Assembly: GCF_014205135.1 (NCBI RefSeq)
Contig: NZ_JACHMY010000001.1
Location: 2,046,001-2,110,000, forward strand
Direction of reading: 5' to 3'
DNA length: 64,000 nt
DNA from: Kribbella italica
GTDB lineage: Bacteria; Actinomycetota; Actinomycetes; Propionibacteriales; Kribbellaceae
A model generated the notes under the pieces. That model saw nothing but the letters and a program-made list of their open reading frames with translations, searched no databases and was not told where the DNA came from. Made by a program: the position numbers and the translations under genes. Shown one piece after another: positions 50,146-57,910 of this stretch (position 1 is its first letter; every line of letters starts with the position of its first letter).

Positions 50146-51096
50146 ATGCATCTTCGTCTCATCGTCCCACCGGATCGCACCACGCGCGTCCTGGACACGC
50201 TCGTCGCCGACCCACGGGTGACCAGCATCGTCACCCTGCCCGGCGCCGCGCGCCGGCCGGCCGGTGACGTCGTCGAGTGCGACGTGACCCGCGAGGCCAC
50301 CTCGGACGTCCTGACCTGGTTGAAGAAGCAAGGACTGTACGACGACGGCTCGGTCGCCGTGACCGAGGTCGGAGCGACGCCGTCCCACAACGCGCGGGCC
50401 ACCGAGAAGGCCGCACCGGGTGCACCGGACGACGCGGTGATCTGGGACGCGGTCGTCGACCAGGCCTACAACGAGGCGTCCGGCTCGTGGGCCTACTACG
50501 CGTTCCTCACCCTGGCCACGATGATCGCGGCCGTTGCCGTCGTCACCGACTCGTCGATCCTGGTGGTCGGCGCGATGGTCGTGGGGCCCGAGTTCGGCGT
50601 CGTCGCGGCGCTGGCGGTCGGGATCGCGCTGGGCCGGGGCAATCTCGCGCTCGGGTCGCTGCGGATGCTCGCGCAGGGGTTCGTGCTGGCGATCGTGCTG
50701 ACGATGCTGATGGCGTTGCTCGCTCGCGCGGCCGGCTGGATCGACACCGCCGACGTCGAGGCCGCACGGCCGCTGACCGGGTTCATCTGGCGACCGGATC
50801 GCTGGTCGGCGGTGGTCGCCGTACTGGCCGGGTGTGCCGGGGTGCTGTCGCAGACCGCCGGCCGGTCGAACGCGCTGGTCGGGGTGTTCATCTCGGTGAC
50901 GACCGTTCCGGCCGCGGGCGATCTCGCGTTGTCGACGGCGTTGTGGGCGCCGGGTCAGATCGGCGGCGCGGCGGCCCAGCTCGGGATCAACCTGGCGGGG
51001 ATGACGGCGGCCGGCGTCGTGACGCTCGTGCTGCAGCGGACGATCTGGCGGGAGTACCTGCGGCGTAAGGGGGCCGGGCGCGGGGTTGAGGCTTGA
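50146..51096 (+). CDS. DUF389 membrane protein
   Basis: 316-aa protein with an N-terminal soluble domain (about 1-100, ferredoxin-like, MHLRLIVPPDRTTRVLDTLV) and a DUF389 membrane domain of about six helices (SSILVVGAMVVGPEFGVVAA is the family signature). The function of the family is unknown; a transport or channel role is suspected. ATG 50146; GTG 50143 is an alternative. It ends 36 bases before the convergent subtilase. Confidence 0.87.
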   Translation: MHLRLIVPPDRTTRVLDTLVADPRVTSIVTLPGAARRPAGDVVECDVTREATSDVLTWLKKQGLYDDGSVAVTEVGATPSHNARATEKAAPGAPDDAVIWDAVVDQAYNEASGSWAYYAFLTLATMIAAVAVVTDSSILVVGAMVVGPEFGVVAALAVGIALGRGNLALGSLRMLAQGFVLAIVLTMLMALLARAAGWIDTADVEAARPLTGFIWRPDRWSAVVAVLAGCAGVLSQTAGRSNALVGVFISVTTVPAAGDLALSTALWAPGQIGGAAAQLGINLAGMTAAGVVTLVLQRTIWREYLRRKGAGRGVEA

Positions 51097-51132
51097 CCAG
51101 GCGTCCCCTGCCCGGTCCCCCGCGCCCGGCGG

Positions 51133-54100
51133 TCAGGTGACCGGGATCGCGTTCAGCACGGTCTGGTTGATGCTGCCACCGGCCGCGTCGGTCGCAACAG
51201 CTCGAAGCGACAACGTTTTCCCGGGCAGGACGGACCACGGCGGGACCAGTGCCGTGTACTTCCCGGCGACCGGTACGACGAGCGCCTGCGTCCAGCGGCG
51301 ACCGTTGTCGGCGGAGTACCAGAGCTTCGCGCCGGTGACCCGGGATGCGGTCGAGCCGGTGAGGTGATCGACGAGCAAGTCGATCGTGAGCGGTCTCCAC
51401 GCAGGAGCGCGGCCGAAGCCGTCGACGGTCGCGTCGTACCCGACCTGCAGGAGAGCGGGCGGTACGCCGGTGGCCTTGGTGGGATCGGGGGCCGCGGACG
51501 TGTAGTTCCAGATCGTCGACGCCTTGTCCGCGGTCGGGAAGATCGCGGGGTCGAGGGTCCAGCTCTGTTCCAGGCGGAAGCGTGCTGATGCGCGCGGAAC
51601 GGGGAAGTACGCCGACCCGGCGGCGGCCTCACCGACCGGAATGCCGTTGCGAGACAGCGCGATCCGGCGCTCCTTGTACGCCGACGCCGGGGGCTTGCTG
51701 CGGTGGAAGGCGTCGCCCAGGCCGACGTCGGCGAACATCGAGGTCTGCGAGTGCGAGGCGACGAACATCGTCGGGTGCAGCGTGAGTCCGAAGCTTCGGT
51801 CGACGCGAGCCCTGCTGGGGAACGGGAGGTTCTCGCGGTCGCACAGGTCGGTGCCGGTGGCGGCGGTCAGGCACTGATTCCAGAGGGCGCCGGGGTCGGC
51901 AGTCAGGAGCTCGAACTGGCGTGACGGGACCTGGACCGGTCGGCGGCTGACCCAGCCGACGCGCGACTCCTTGGTGGCCCAGGCGCGCGTGACCACTTGC
52001 CGGCCGGTGCCGGAGACGGAGCCGAAGGTGTTGTCGACGCGGGCCATCCGGGCGACGTCCTGACGGGTGAGTTTCGAGGCGAGGGGGAAGTGGTCCTTCA
52101 CCAGGAGCAGTTCGTACGCCGCTGTGGTGCTGGGACCGGTGGGTTCGAGGCGCCAGCGGTTGGAGGCTTCGAACGAGCCGGTGCCGGTGAGCTTCGTGGT
52201 CGGCTGGATGAAGACGGTGCCGGCGGCGATCTGCTCGGGGGTGAAGAAGTAGAAGTCGCTGACGCCGCGACTGTCGGCATGGCGAGAGACGCTCACCGCG
52301 GATTCGGTCAGCCGGGTCGGTTGTCCCTCGATGGCCGGCGCGCGCAGTCCTTGGGCTCGTCGGGCGTCGATGAGGTAGGAGGTGTCACCGGTGATCGTCA
52401 GCTCTGCGGTGCCCGCCAAAGAGAAGGTGCTGCCGGTGGTGACGGCTGACAGGAGGCTCCAGCGGCCGGGCGCAAGGCGGACCTTCGCTGTTCCTTGGGC
52501 GTCGAGGGTCAGGTTGTTCGAGTTGCCGGTGACGTAGTCGAAGGCGGTGACCTTGCCGCCGGCGTACGGGGTGCCGTTGCGGTCGAGGACCTTGACGGTC
52601 AGGTCGTAGCGCGGCGGTTCGTCGTACAGGCCGAGGGCGAGGCGGAGGTCGCCGAGGGAGACAGTGCCTTCCCAGCGGTCGTCGGGGAGCAGCGCCGGGT
52701 CGACCGTGATCCGGGTCGAGGCGGAACTGCCGGCAGGGATCGTCAGGGTCGGCGGCTCGGCCGTCACGGCGTCGGCTGGAGCAGTAACCGACGAGGGGCT
52801 GCGTTCGACATCGGTGACGGGGAGCGTGACGGGTGCCGTGCCGGAGTTGGTGACGGTGACGACCTGGCTGCGCGGCTGCTTGTCCGGGTGGCGGAGGTAG
52901 GCGAAGTCGAGCGACGCGAGATCCGTCGACAGCGTCGACTGGCGGGCGAGGTCGAGCCGGCCGTTGCCGAGGGTCCAGCCGGCACCGGCCGGAGCGGTCG
53001 AGGCGACGACGGCGGTCTTGAGCTGCTGCCAGGTCTTCGAGGGATGCTCCTGAAGCAGGAGCGCGGCGGCGCCGGTGACCAGCGGCGTTGCCTGGGACGT
53101 ACCGGACATCGGCACGTACAGCTCGCCGTCGCGAGCCCCGGCCTTCGCGCCAGGGATGTTGACGCCGGGTGCGGCGAGGTCGGGCTTCAGCCGGTACGTG
53201 CCCTTGGTGGGACCCTCGCTGGAGAAGTTCGCCTGCCGATCGGCGGCGTCGACGGCTCCCACGGTCAGCGCCGAGGCCGCGATGCCCGGGCTGCCGATCG
53301 TGTACGGCGTCGCACCGAAGTTGCCGCGGTTACCAGCGGCCGCGACGAACAGCGTGCCGTACGACGCGGTCAGCCGGTCCAGCGCCGTCGAGACCAGGTC
53401 GTCGCCGTCACCAGGGGTCGAGCTGAGGCTGAGGTTGACCAGATCGGCCCCTTGAGCCGCAGCCCACTCCATACCGGCGATCACCCACGACTCCTGCCCG
53501 AAACCGTCCGCGGCGAGCACCTTGCCCGAGCTCAGCTCGGCGGCCGGGGCGATCCCTCGGCGAGCGCCGTCGGAGCCCGCGCCGCTGCCGACGACGAGCG
53601 AGGCAACGTGCGTGCCGTGGCCGTTGTCGTCCTCGGCGCTCGCGCGGCCGGCGTGGTCCTCCTGGGCGCTTGCGGTGAAGTCCTCGGCCGCCGCGACCTT
53701 GCCGGCCAGCGCGGGATGACCCGAGTCGACACCGGTATCGAGTACGGCGACCTTCACCCCCCGTCCGTCGAGCCCGCGAGCCCAGGCCGCCGGCGCCTGC
53801 ACCTGCTCGAGGTACGAATCTGACGTTGAGGTAGAGGGTGAGGCCACCGAGGTCGCCGCGAGCTTGCGGTCGAGCCAGATCTTGCCGGTCGAACGACCGA
53901 GAGTGGGTTGGCTGTTCTTGGCGATCGTTCCGGCCGTGGCGTTGATGCTGGTCAACTGACGAGCCGACCGCAGACCGAGGCCGGCGTTCGCCGTGATCAC
54001 CGGCAGATCGGCCCGGTGCGCGTCGTCGTACCGCATCTCGACCAGGCCGGTGACGTCGAACAGCGCCGGGTCGAGGACCGAGGGGACCAGGTCGGCGACC

Positions 54101-54366
54101 GTCGACGGGATCACCGTCACGCGGCCGGCGTCGCGGCGTACGGAGAACGCGGTGCCCTGAACTTTCGGCTCGATCCGGACGTCGGACCCGTCGACCACCA
54201 CCTTGTCGCCGGTGAGCAGCGTGACCGTCGCGGAGGGTTCCACCACGGCCGGCGGGACGGCGCCGGCCGGGGGAACTGTCGCCGCGCCCGCGGTCCAGGG
54301 GAGACCGGTGATGAGCACGGCGACGACCAGGGAAACACGCGGGACGACGGAGCGGAGGCGTGGCAC
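51133..54366 (-). CDS. Secreted S8 subtilisin-like protease, large multidomain
   Basis: 1077-aa secreted protease. The signal peptide is LRSVVPRVSLVVAVLITGLP with cleavage after TAGAA; a propeptide spans about residues 30-190. The catalytic triad is D210 (VAVLDTGVDSGHP), H250 (NGHGTHVAS) and S424 (GTSQATPL). The C-terminal 600 residues are beta-rich (Fn3-like and uncharacterised; HPDKQPRSQVVTVTNSGTAP, WTLGNGRLDLARQ precedes). GTG 54366 gives the best signal peptide; ATG 54435 would add 23 residues ahead of it. Probably for extracellular protein degradation. Divergent from a TrmB/LuxR-type regulator. Confidence 0.9.
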   Translation of the reverse strand: MPRLRSVVPRVSLVVAVLITGLPWTAGAATVPPAGAVPPAVVEPSATVTLLTGDKVVVDGSDVRIEPKVQGTAFSVRRDAGRVTVIPSTVADLVPSVLDPALFDVTGLVEMRYDDAHRADLPVITANAGLGLRSARQLTSINATAGTIAKNSQPTLGRSTGKIWLDRKLAATSVASPSTSTSDSYLEQVQAPAAWARGLDGRGVKVAVLDTGVDSGHPALAGKVAAAEDFTASAQEDHAGRASAEDDNGHGTHVASLVVGSGAGSDGARRGIAPAAELSSGKVLAADGFGQESWVIAGMEWAAAQGADLVNLSLSSTPGDGDDLVSTALDRLTASYGTLFVAAAGNRGNFGATPYTIGSPGIAASALTVGAVDAADRQANFSSEGPTKGTYRLKPDLAAPGVNIPGAKAGARDGELYVPMSGTSQATPLVTGAAALLLQEHPSKTWQQLKTAVVASTAPAGAGWTLGNGRLDLARQSTLSTDLASLDFAYLRHPDKQPRSQVVTVTNSGTAPVTLPVTDVERSPSSVTAPADAVTAEPPTLTIPAGSSASTRITVDPALLPDDRWEGTVSLGDLRLALGLYDEPPRYDLTVKVLDRNGTPYAGGKVTAFDYVTGNSNNLTLDAQGTAKVRLAPGRWSLLSAVTTGSTFSLAGTAELTITGDTSYLIDARRAQGLRAPAIEGQPTRLTESAVSVSRHADSRGVSDFYFFTPEQIAAGTVFIQPTTKLTGTGSFEASNRWRLEPTGPSTTAAYELLLVKDHFPLASKLTRQDVARMARVDNTFGSVSGTGRQVVTRAWATKESRVGWVSRRPVQVPSRQFELLTADPGALWNQCLTAATGTDLCDRENLPFPSRARVDRSFGLTLHPTMFVASHSQTSMFADVGLGDAFHRSKPPASAYKERRIALSRNGIPVGEAAAGSAYFPVPRASARFRLEQSWTLDPAIFPTADKASTIWNYTSAAPDPTKATGVPPALLQVGYDATVDGFGRAPAWRPLTIDLLVDHLTGSTASRVTGAKLWYSADNGRRWTQALVVPVAGKYTALVPPWSVLPGKTLSLRAVATDAAGGSINQTVLNAIPVT

Positions 54367-54453
54367 TCCCCTGTGGTATCGAATCCACGGTGGTCCATGC
54401 CACGAGATAGCGTGTCGGATGCCGGACATGTCCACTACTGGTCAGGAGGTCAC

Positions 54454-55401
54454 ATGCTCGAGTCCGTCGGAGTTTCCGCCGAGGACGAAGCCGCCTACCG
54501 GGCGCTCCTGGCCCTGCCCGGCTGCTGCCTGAACGACCTCGCCCAGCGCGTCGGCCGCTCCCCCGGCGACCTGCGCCCCACCGTAGACCGCCTCGAGGAG
54601 CTCGGGCTGCTCACGAGGACGTCCGACGAGCCGTCACGGCTGCTGCCGACCAGACCCGACGTCGCGGTCGACGCCCTGGTCGCCGTACGGCGTGCTGAAC
54701 TGGACCGGGTGCGGGCCGAGGCACGCGAGCTGCTGTCGGAGCTGCGCGCGCAGGAGCAGCACCGGCCGGACAACCTGGTCGAGGTGATCGTCGGGCAGGA
54801 GGCGATCGCGGCCCGGTTCGCGCAGCTGCTGAACCAGACCAAGGACCAACTGCTGGTGCTCGACCGGCCGCCGTACGCGTCGGGGGTCGAGCAGTCCGAC
54901 ACCACGGTCCGTGGGCTGCTGAGCGCGGGCGTGAGCGTGCGGGGCATCTACTCCCCCGACTCCCTGGAGGTCGGCGGCGTCGACGAGGCGTACAGCGCGG
55001 CCGACGCCGGCGAGAGCTCGCGGGTGCATCCGCAGGTGCCGATGAAGCTGGCGATCTTCGACTCCACGGCCGCGCTGCTGCCGCTGTCGGTGGACGCGCT
55101 CGTCGACAGCGCGCTCGTCGTTCACCCGTGTGCGCTGCTGGACGCGCTGATCGAGATGTTCAGGTTGCTGTGGGACCAGGCGGCGCCGATGGCTCCGGCG
55201 GTCCGCGATCCGCTCGACGCGCGGTTGATGACGCTGCTGGCCGCCGGCTTCAAGGACGACGCGATCGCCCGGCAGCTCGCACTGAGCAGCCGGACGGTCG
55301 GCCGCCGGGTCGCCGAATTGATGGAGACGCTGGGCGCCCGGACCCGCTTCCAGGCCGGCATCCACGCCCAGCGCCGCCAGCTGCTCGACCCGGACTCCTA
55401 G
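54454..55401 (+). CDS. TrmB-like/LuxR-type HTH regulator
   Basis: 315-aa regulator with two HTH regions: a TrmB-like N-terminus (LNDLAQRVGRSPGDLRPTVD followed by RLEELGLLTRTS) and a LuxR-type C-terminus (AGFKDDAIARQLALSSRTVG followed by RRVAELMETLGA). The middle (NLVEVIVGQEAIAARFAQLL onwards) resembles a degenerate phospholipase-D/TrmB effector domain. ATG 54454 has AGGAGG 5 bases upstream. This architecture is frequent beside secreted subtilases in actinomycetes and likely regulates the divergent protease. Confidence 0.85.
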   Translation: MLESVGVSAEDEAAYRALLALPGCCLNDLAQRVGRSPGDLRPTVDRLEELGLLTRTSDEPSRLLPTRPDVAVDALVAVRRAELDRVRAEARELLSELRAQEQHRPDNLVEVIVGQEAIAARFAQLLNQTKDQLLVLDRPPYASGVEQSDTTVRGLLSAGVSVRGIYSPDSLEVGGVDEAYSAADAGESSRVHPQVPMKLAIFDSTAALLPLSVDALVDSALVVHPCALLDALIEMFRLLWDQAAPMAPAVRDPLDARLMTLLAAGFKDDAIARQLALSSRTVGRRVAELMETLGARTRFQAGIHAQRRQLLDPDS

Positions 55402-56018
55402 CAGGCGGCGAGCATGCCCTGGAGGGCTGTCTTCTCGGCCGACTGCAGGGACAGGCCGTAGGTGTACTTCACCCAGATCCACTCGCGCGCGTAGATGCAG
55501 TGGACGGAGGCGTTGGTGGGCTTCCACTCCGACGGGTCCCGGTCGCTCTTCGAGCGGTTGCTCGACGCCGACACCGCGATCAGCTGCGCGATGCTCCGGT
55601 CGTTGGCGAACTGCTGGCGCTTGGCCGTCGTCCAGCCGTTCGCGCCCGACTTCCACGCCTCGGCGAGCGGGACGATGTGGTCGATGTCGATCGCGGAGTC
55701 GTCCTCGACGTACGTCGCGTCGTACACGCTGTACCAGCGGCCGGCGGTCGGTTCGCACTGGGCGTCGACGCTCACGCCGGTGCCGTCGCGCTTGATCACC
55801 TCGTCGCGGGTGTCGCAGGTGCCGGAGACGGTGATCCAGTGCGGGAACAGGTCCCGGCCGTAGCCCGAGGTCGAGCCCTCGGTCTTGACCGTCAGCGACG
55901 CGAGCTGCGTCTGCGCCGTACTGGCGGGCGGCGGGTCGGGCGGGTAGGCCAGGGCGGTTCCGGCGCCGACGACCCAGGTGGTGGCCACGGCGGTGGCGAA
56001 GATGGTCTTGCGTCGCAT
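55398..56018 (-). CDS. Secreted HNH-family nuclease (DUF1524-like)
   Basis: 206-aa exported protein. The signal peptide MRRKTIFATAVATTWVVGAG ends near ALAYP. The HNH/DUF1524 core is AIDIDHIVPLAEAWKSGANG, QFANDRSIAQLIAVSASSNR and SKSDRDPSEWKPTN (His-Asn metal/catalytic residues), with Cys pairs at CDT/CEP and CIY/AAC for disulfides. It would degrade extracellular DNA. Stop codons of this gene and the regulator opposite share CTAG 55398-55401. Confidence 0.88.
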   Translation of the reverse strand: MRRKTIFATAVATTWVVGAGTALAYPPDPPPASTAQTQLASLTVKTEGSTSGYGRDLFPHWITVSGTCDTRDEVIKRDGTGVSVDAQCEPTAGRWYSVYDATYVEDDSAIDIDHIVPLAEAWKSGANGWTTAKRQQFANDRSIAQLIAVSASSNRSKSDRDPSEWKPTNASVHCIYAREWIWVKYTYGLSLQSAEKTALQGMLAAC

Positions 56019-56081
56019 CGGTCAGGTCCTCCGAGGGTTGGGCGGATCCCCCCTGACGAGCTGCCTCAAGCCTTCCCCGGG

Positions 56082-56095
56082 TCCGGCGCGCCGGA
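56082..56095. terminator. Palindrome TCCGGCGCGCCGGA downstream of yaaA
   Basis: A perfect 14-base palindrome lies 29 bases after the yaaA stop (reading on the minus strand) and 64 bases before the HNH ATG. It could end the AKR-yaaA transcript or bind a regulator of the nuclease gene; there is no T-run. Confidence 0.35.
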
Positions 56096-56123
56096 AACCA
56101 CCTGACGGTGAAGGATCGGTGAA

Positions 56124-56891
56124 TCAGTCGTGCTCGACGACCGTCAGCGTCCAGCCGGCACCGGTCCGGTCCAGCTCCACGTTCCACTGCTCACCGATCA
56201 GCTTCTGCAGCGCCTTCGGCGTCCCGGGATCCTTGCCGGACTCCAGCAGGTACCGCGCGACCAGGCCGCGGGTGTGCTTCGCCATGTGCGACACGACCGA
56301 GCGGACGCCGGCCCGCTCGCGGACCACCGACACCGCGACCCACTTGGCGGCCAGGTCGTCGGCCGGGCGCCAAGCGGCGGCGTACGTCGACGAGCGGCAG
56401 TCGACGATCACGCTCCTGCCGACCGCGGCGTCGAGACTCGCGCGCAGCGGATCACGCCAGACCGACGCGAGCGGCCCGAGACCCGGCAGCGTCGTCCCCA
56501 TCGAGAGCCGGTACGGCGGGACGCGGTCGCTCATCCGCAGCGCGCCCCACGCGCCCGAGACGACGAGGAGCCGGCTGTTCGCCCGGCGCTTCGACCCCGG
56601 GGACAACCTGGCGTAGCCGAGTGCGTCGTACAGGACACCCGAGTACAGCTCCGACGCCGGCACCGCGGGCTCGGACCGCCAGTGGATGTTCCGCTCGACC
56701 TCGTGCGCCAGCGACGGACCCACCCCCAGTACGCCGAACGCGTCGCTGCTCGCCGACACCTTCGCCAGCGCGTCGAGCACCAGCTCGCGCGTCGGGTTCA
56801 GCTCCGGGAACGACAGCGACTCCAGCTCGATCGACCGGCCGCGCGTGCGACCGGTCTTGCCCTCGGAGGGCGGGAGAAGGATCAGGGTCAC
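56124..56891 (-). CDS. yaaA: Peroxide stress protein YaaA
   Basis: 255-aa DUF328 protein. LILLPPSEGKTG at the N-terminus is the family signature, with LYSGVLYDALGY, RLLVVSGAWGALRMSDRVPPYRLSM (in two parts) and VVSHMAKHTRGL further on. E. coli YaaA limits free iron and DNA damage after H2O2 stress, and the family fold is DNA-binding. GTG 56891 overlaps the AKR stop (GTGA), so both genes are coupled; a pairing with an aldo/keto reductase fits an oxidative or carbonyl stress theme. Confidence 0.88.
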   Translation of the reverse strand: MTLILLPPSEGKTGRTRGRSIELESLSFPELNPTRELVLDALAKVSASSDAFGVLGVGPSLAHEVERNIHWRSEPAVPASELYSGVLYDALGYARLSPGSKRRANSRLLVVSGAWGALRMSDRVPPYRLSMGTTLPGLGPLASVWRDPLRASLDAAVGRSVIVDCRSSTYAAAWRPADDLAAKWVAVSVVRERAGVRSVVSHMAKHTRGLVARYLLESGKDPGTPKALQKLIGEQWNVELDRTGAGWTLTVVEHD

Positions 56892-57823
56892 GTCAGCTCG
56901 TCCAGCACGGCCAGGTCGTCGAGGGTCGGCTCCCACAGGCCGGCTGCGACGTTCTGCGCGATCTGCTCCGGCCGGGTCGCGCCGGCGATCACCGAGGCGA
57001 CCGCAGGCTGCGCGGCCAGGCCGCCGATCGCGACGTCGAGCAGCGTGAGGTCGCGCTCGGCCGCGAAGGTCTCCAGCGCCTCGATCTTGTCGAAGTCGGC
57101 GCGGGCCAGCCGCTCGGGCATCTTGGCCAGGCGGGTGCCGTCGGGAGCGTCGGCGCCACGCTTGTACTTGCCGGTCAGCAGGCCAGACTCGAGCGGGAAG
57201 TACGGCAGGATCCCGATCCCGAGGTGCTCGCAGGCGGGGACCAGCTCGTCCTCGACGTCCCGGTCGAGCAGGGAGTACTTGTTCTGCGCGCTGATGAAGT
57301 GCTCGTTGCCACCGGACCGCGCGGCCCAGTCGGCGTCGACGACCTGCCAGCCCGCGAACTGCGAGCTGCCGACGTAGCGAACCTTGCCCTCGGCAACGAG
57401 CTCGGTCAGCGCGGCCAGCGTCTCCTCGATCGGCGTGACCGGGTCCGGCACGTGCAGCTGGTAGAGGTCGATCCAGTCCGTACCGAGCCGGCGCAGGCTC
57501 GCCTCGACCGCCTTGCGGAGGTAGCGCCGCGAACCGCGCACGCCCCAGTCCGGCCCGTTCTCGCCCTTCATGTCACCGCCGAACTTCGTGGCGATCACCA
57601 CCTCGTCGCGGCGCGACCCGAGCGCGTCGCCGAGGATCTGCTCGCTGAACCCCAGCTCGCCGCGGTACACGTCGGCGGTGTCGAACAGCGTGATGCCGGC
57701 GTCCACGGCAGCGGTCACGACGGTCCGCGCCTGCTCGGCGTCGATCCGTCCACCGAAGTTGTTGCAGCCCAGTCCGACCACACTGACGGTCAGGCCGGAG
57801 TCACCCAGCTGGCGGTACTCCAT
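56888..57823 (-). CDS. Aldo/keto reductase
   Basis: 311-aa NADPH-dependent AKR. The TIM barrel carries the tetrad Asp in LFDTADVYRG (with its Tyr), Lys in VVIATKFGG, and His in LYQLHVPDP. C-terminal NADPH-binding reads ASVIAGATRPEQIAQNV. ATG 57823 has AGGAG 5 bases upstream; ATG 57844 is a poorer alternative. It likely reduces aldehydes. Divergent from pepN with 87 bases between. Confidence 0.9.
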   Translation of the reverse strand: MEYRQLGDSGLTVSVVGLGCNNFGGRIDAEQARTVVTAAVDAGITLFDTADVYRGELGFSEQILGDALGSRRDEVVIATKFGGDMKGENGPDWGVRGSRRYLRKAVEASLRRLGTDWIDLYQLHVPDPVTPIEETLAALTELVAEGKVRYVGSSQFAGWQVVDADWAARSGGNEHFISAQNKYSLLDRDVEDELVPACEHLGIGILPYFPLESGLLTGKYKRGADAPDGTRLAKMPERLARADFDKIEALETFAAERDLTLLDVAIGGLAAQPAVASVIAGATRPEQIAQNVAAGLWEPTLDDLAVLDELT

Positions 57824-57910
57824 GTCGGCTCCTAGGTCGGTCATGAACAAAACTTTGTCACGCCCAAACCCTCTCGATGCCGCTGGGGTGGTCGGCATAG
57901 AGTGCCGACC

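Noticed and set aside
54424..54433. Palindrome GGACATGTCC between subtilase and regulator
   Set aside because: Only 10 bases and a common palindrome type in GC-rich DNA; no flanking symmetry supports an operator.
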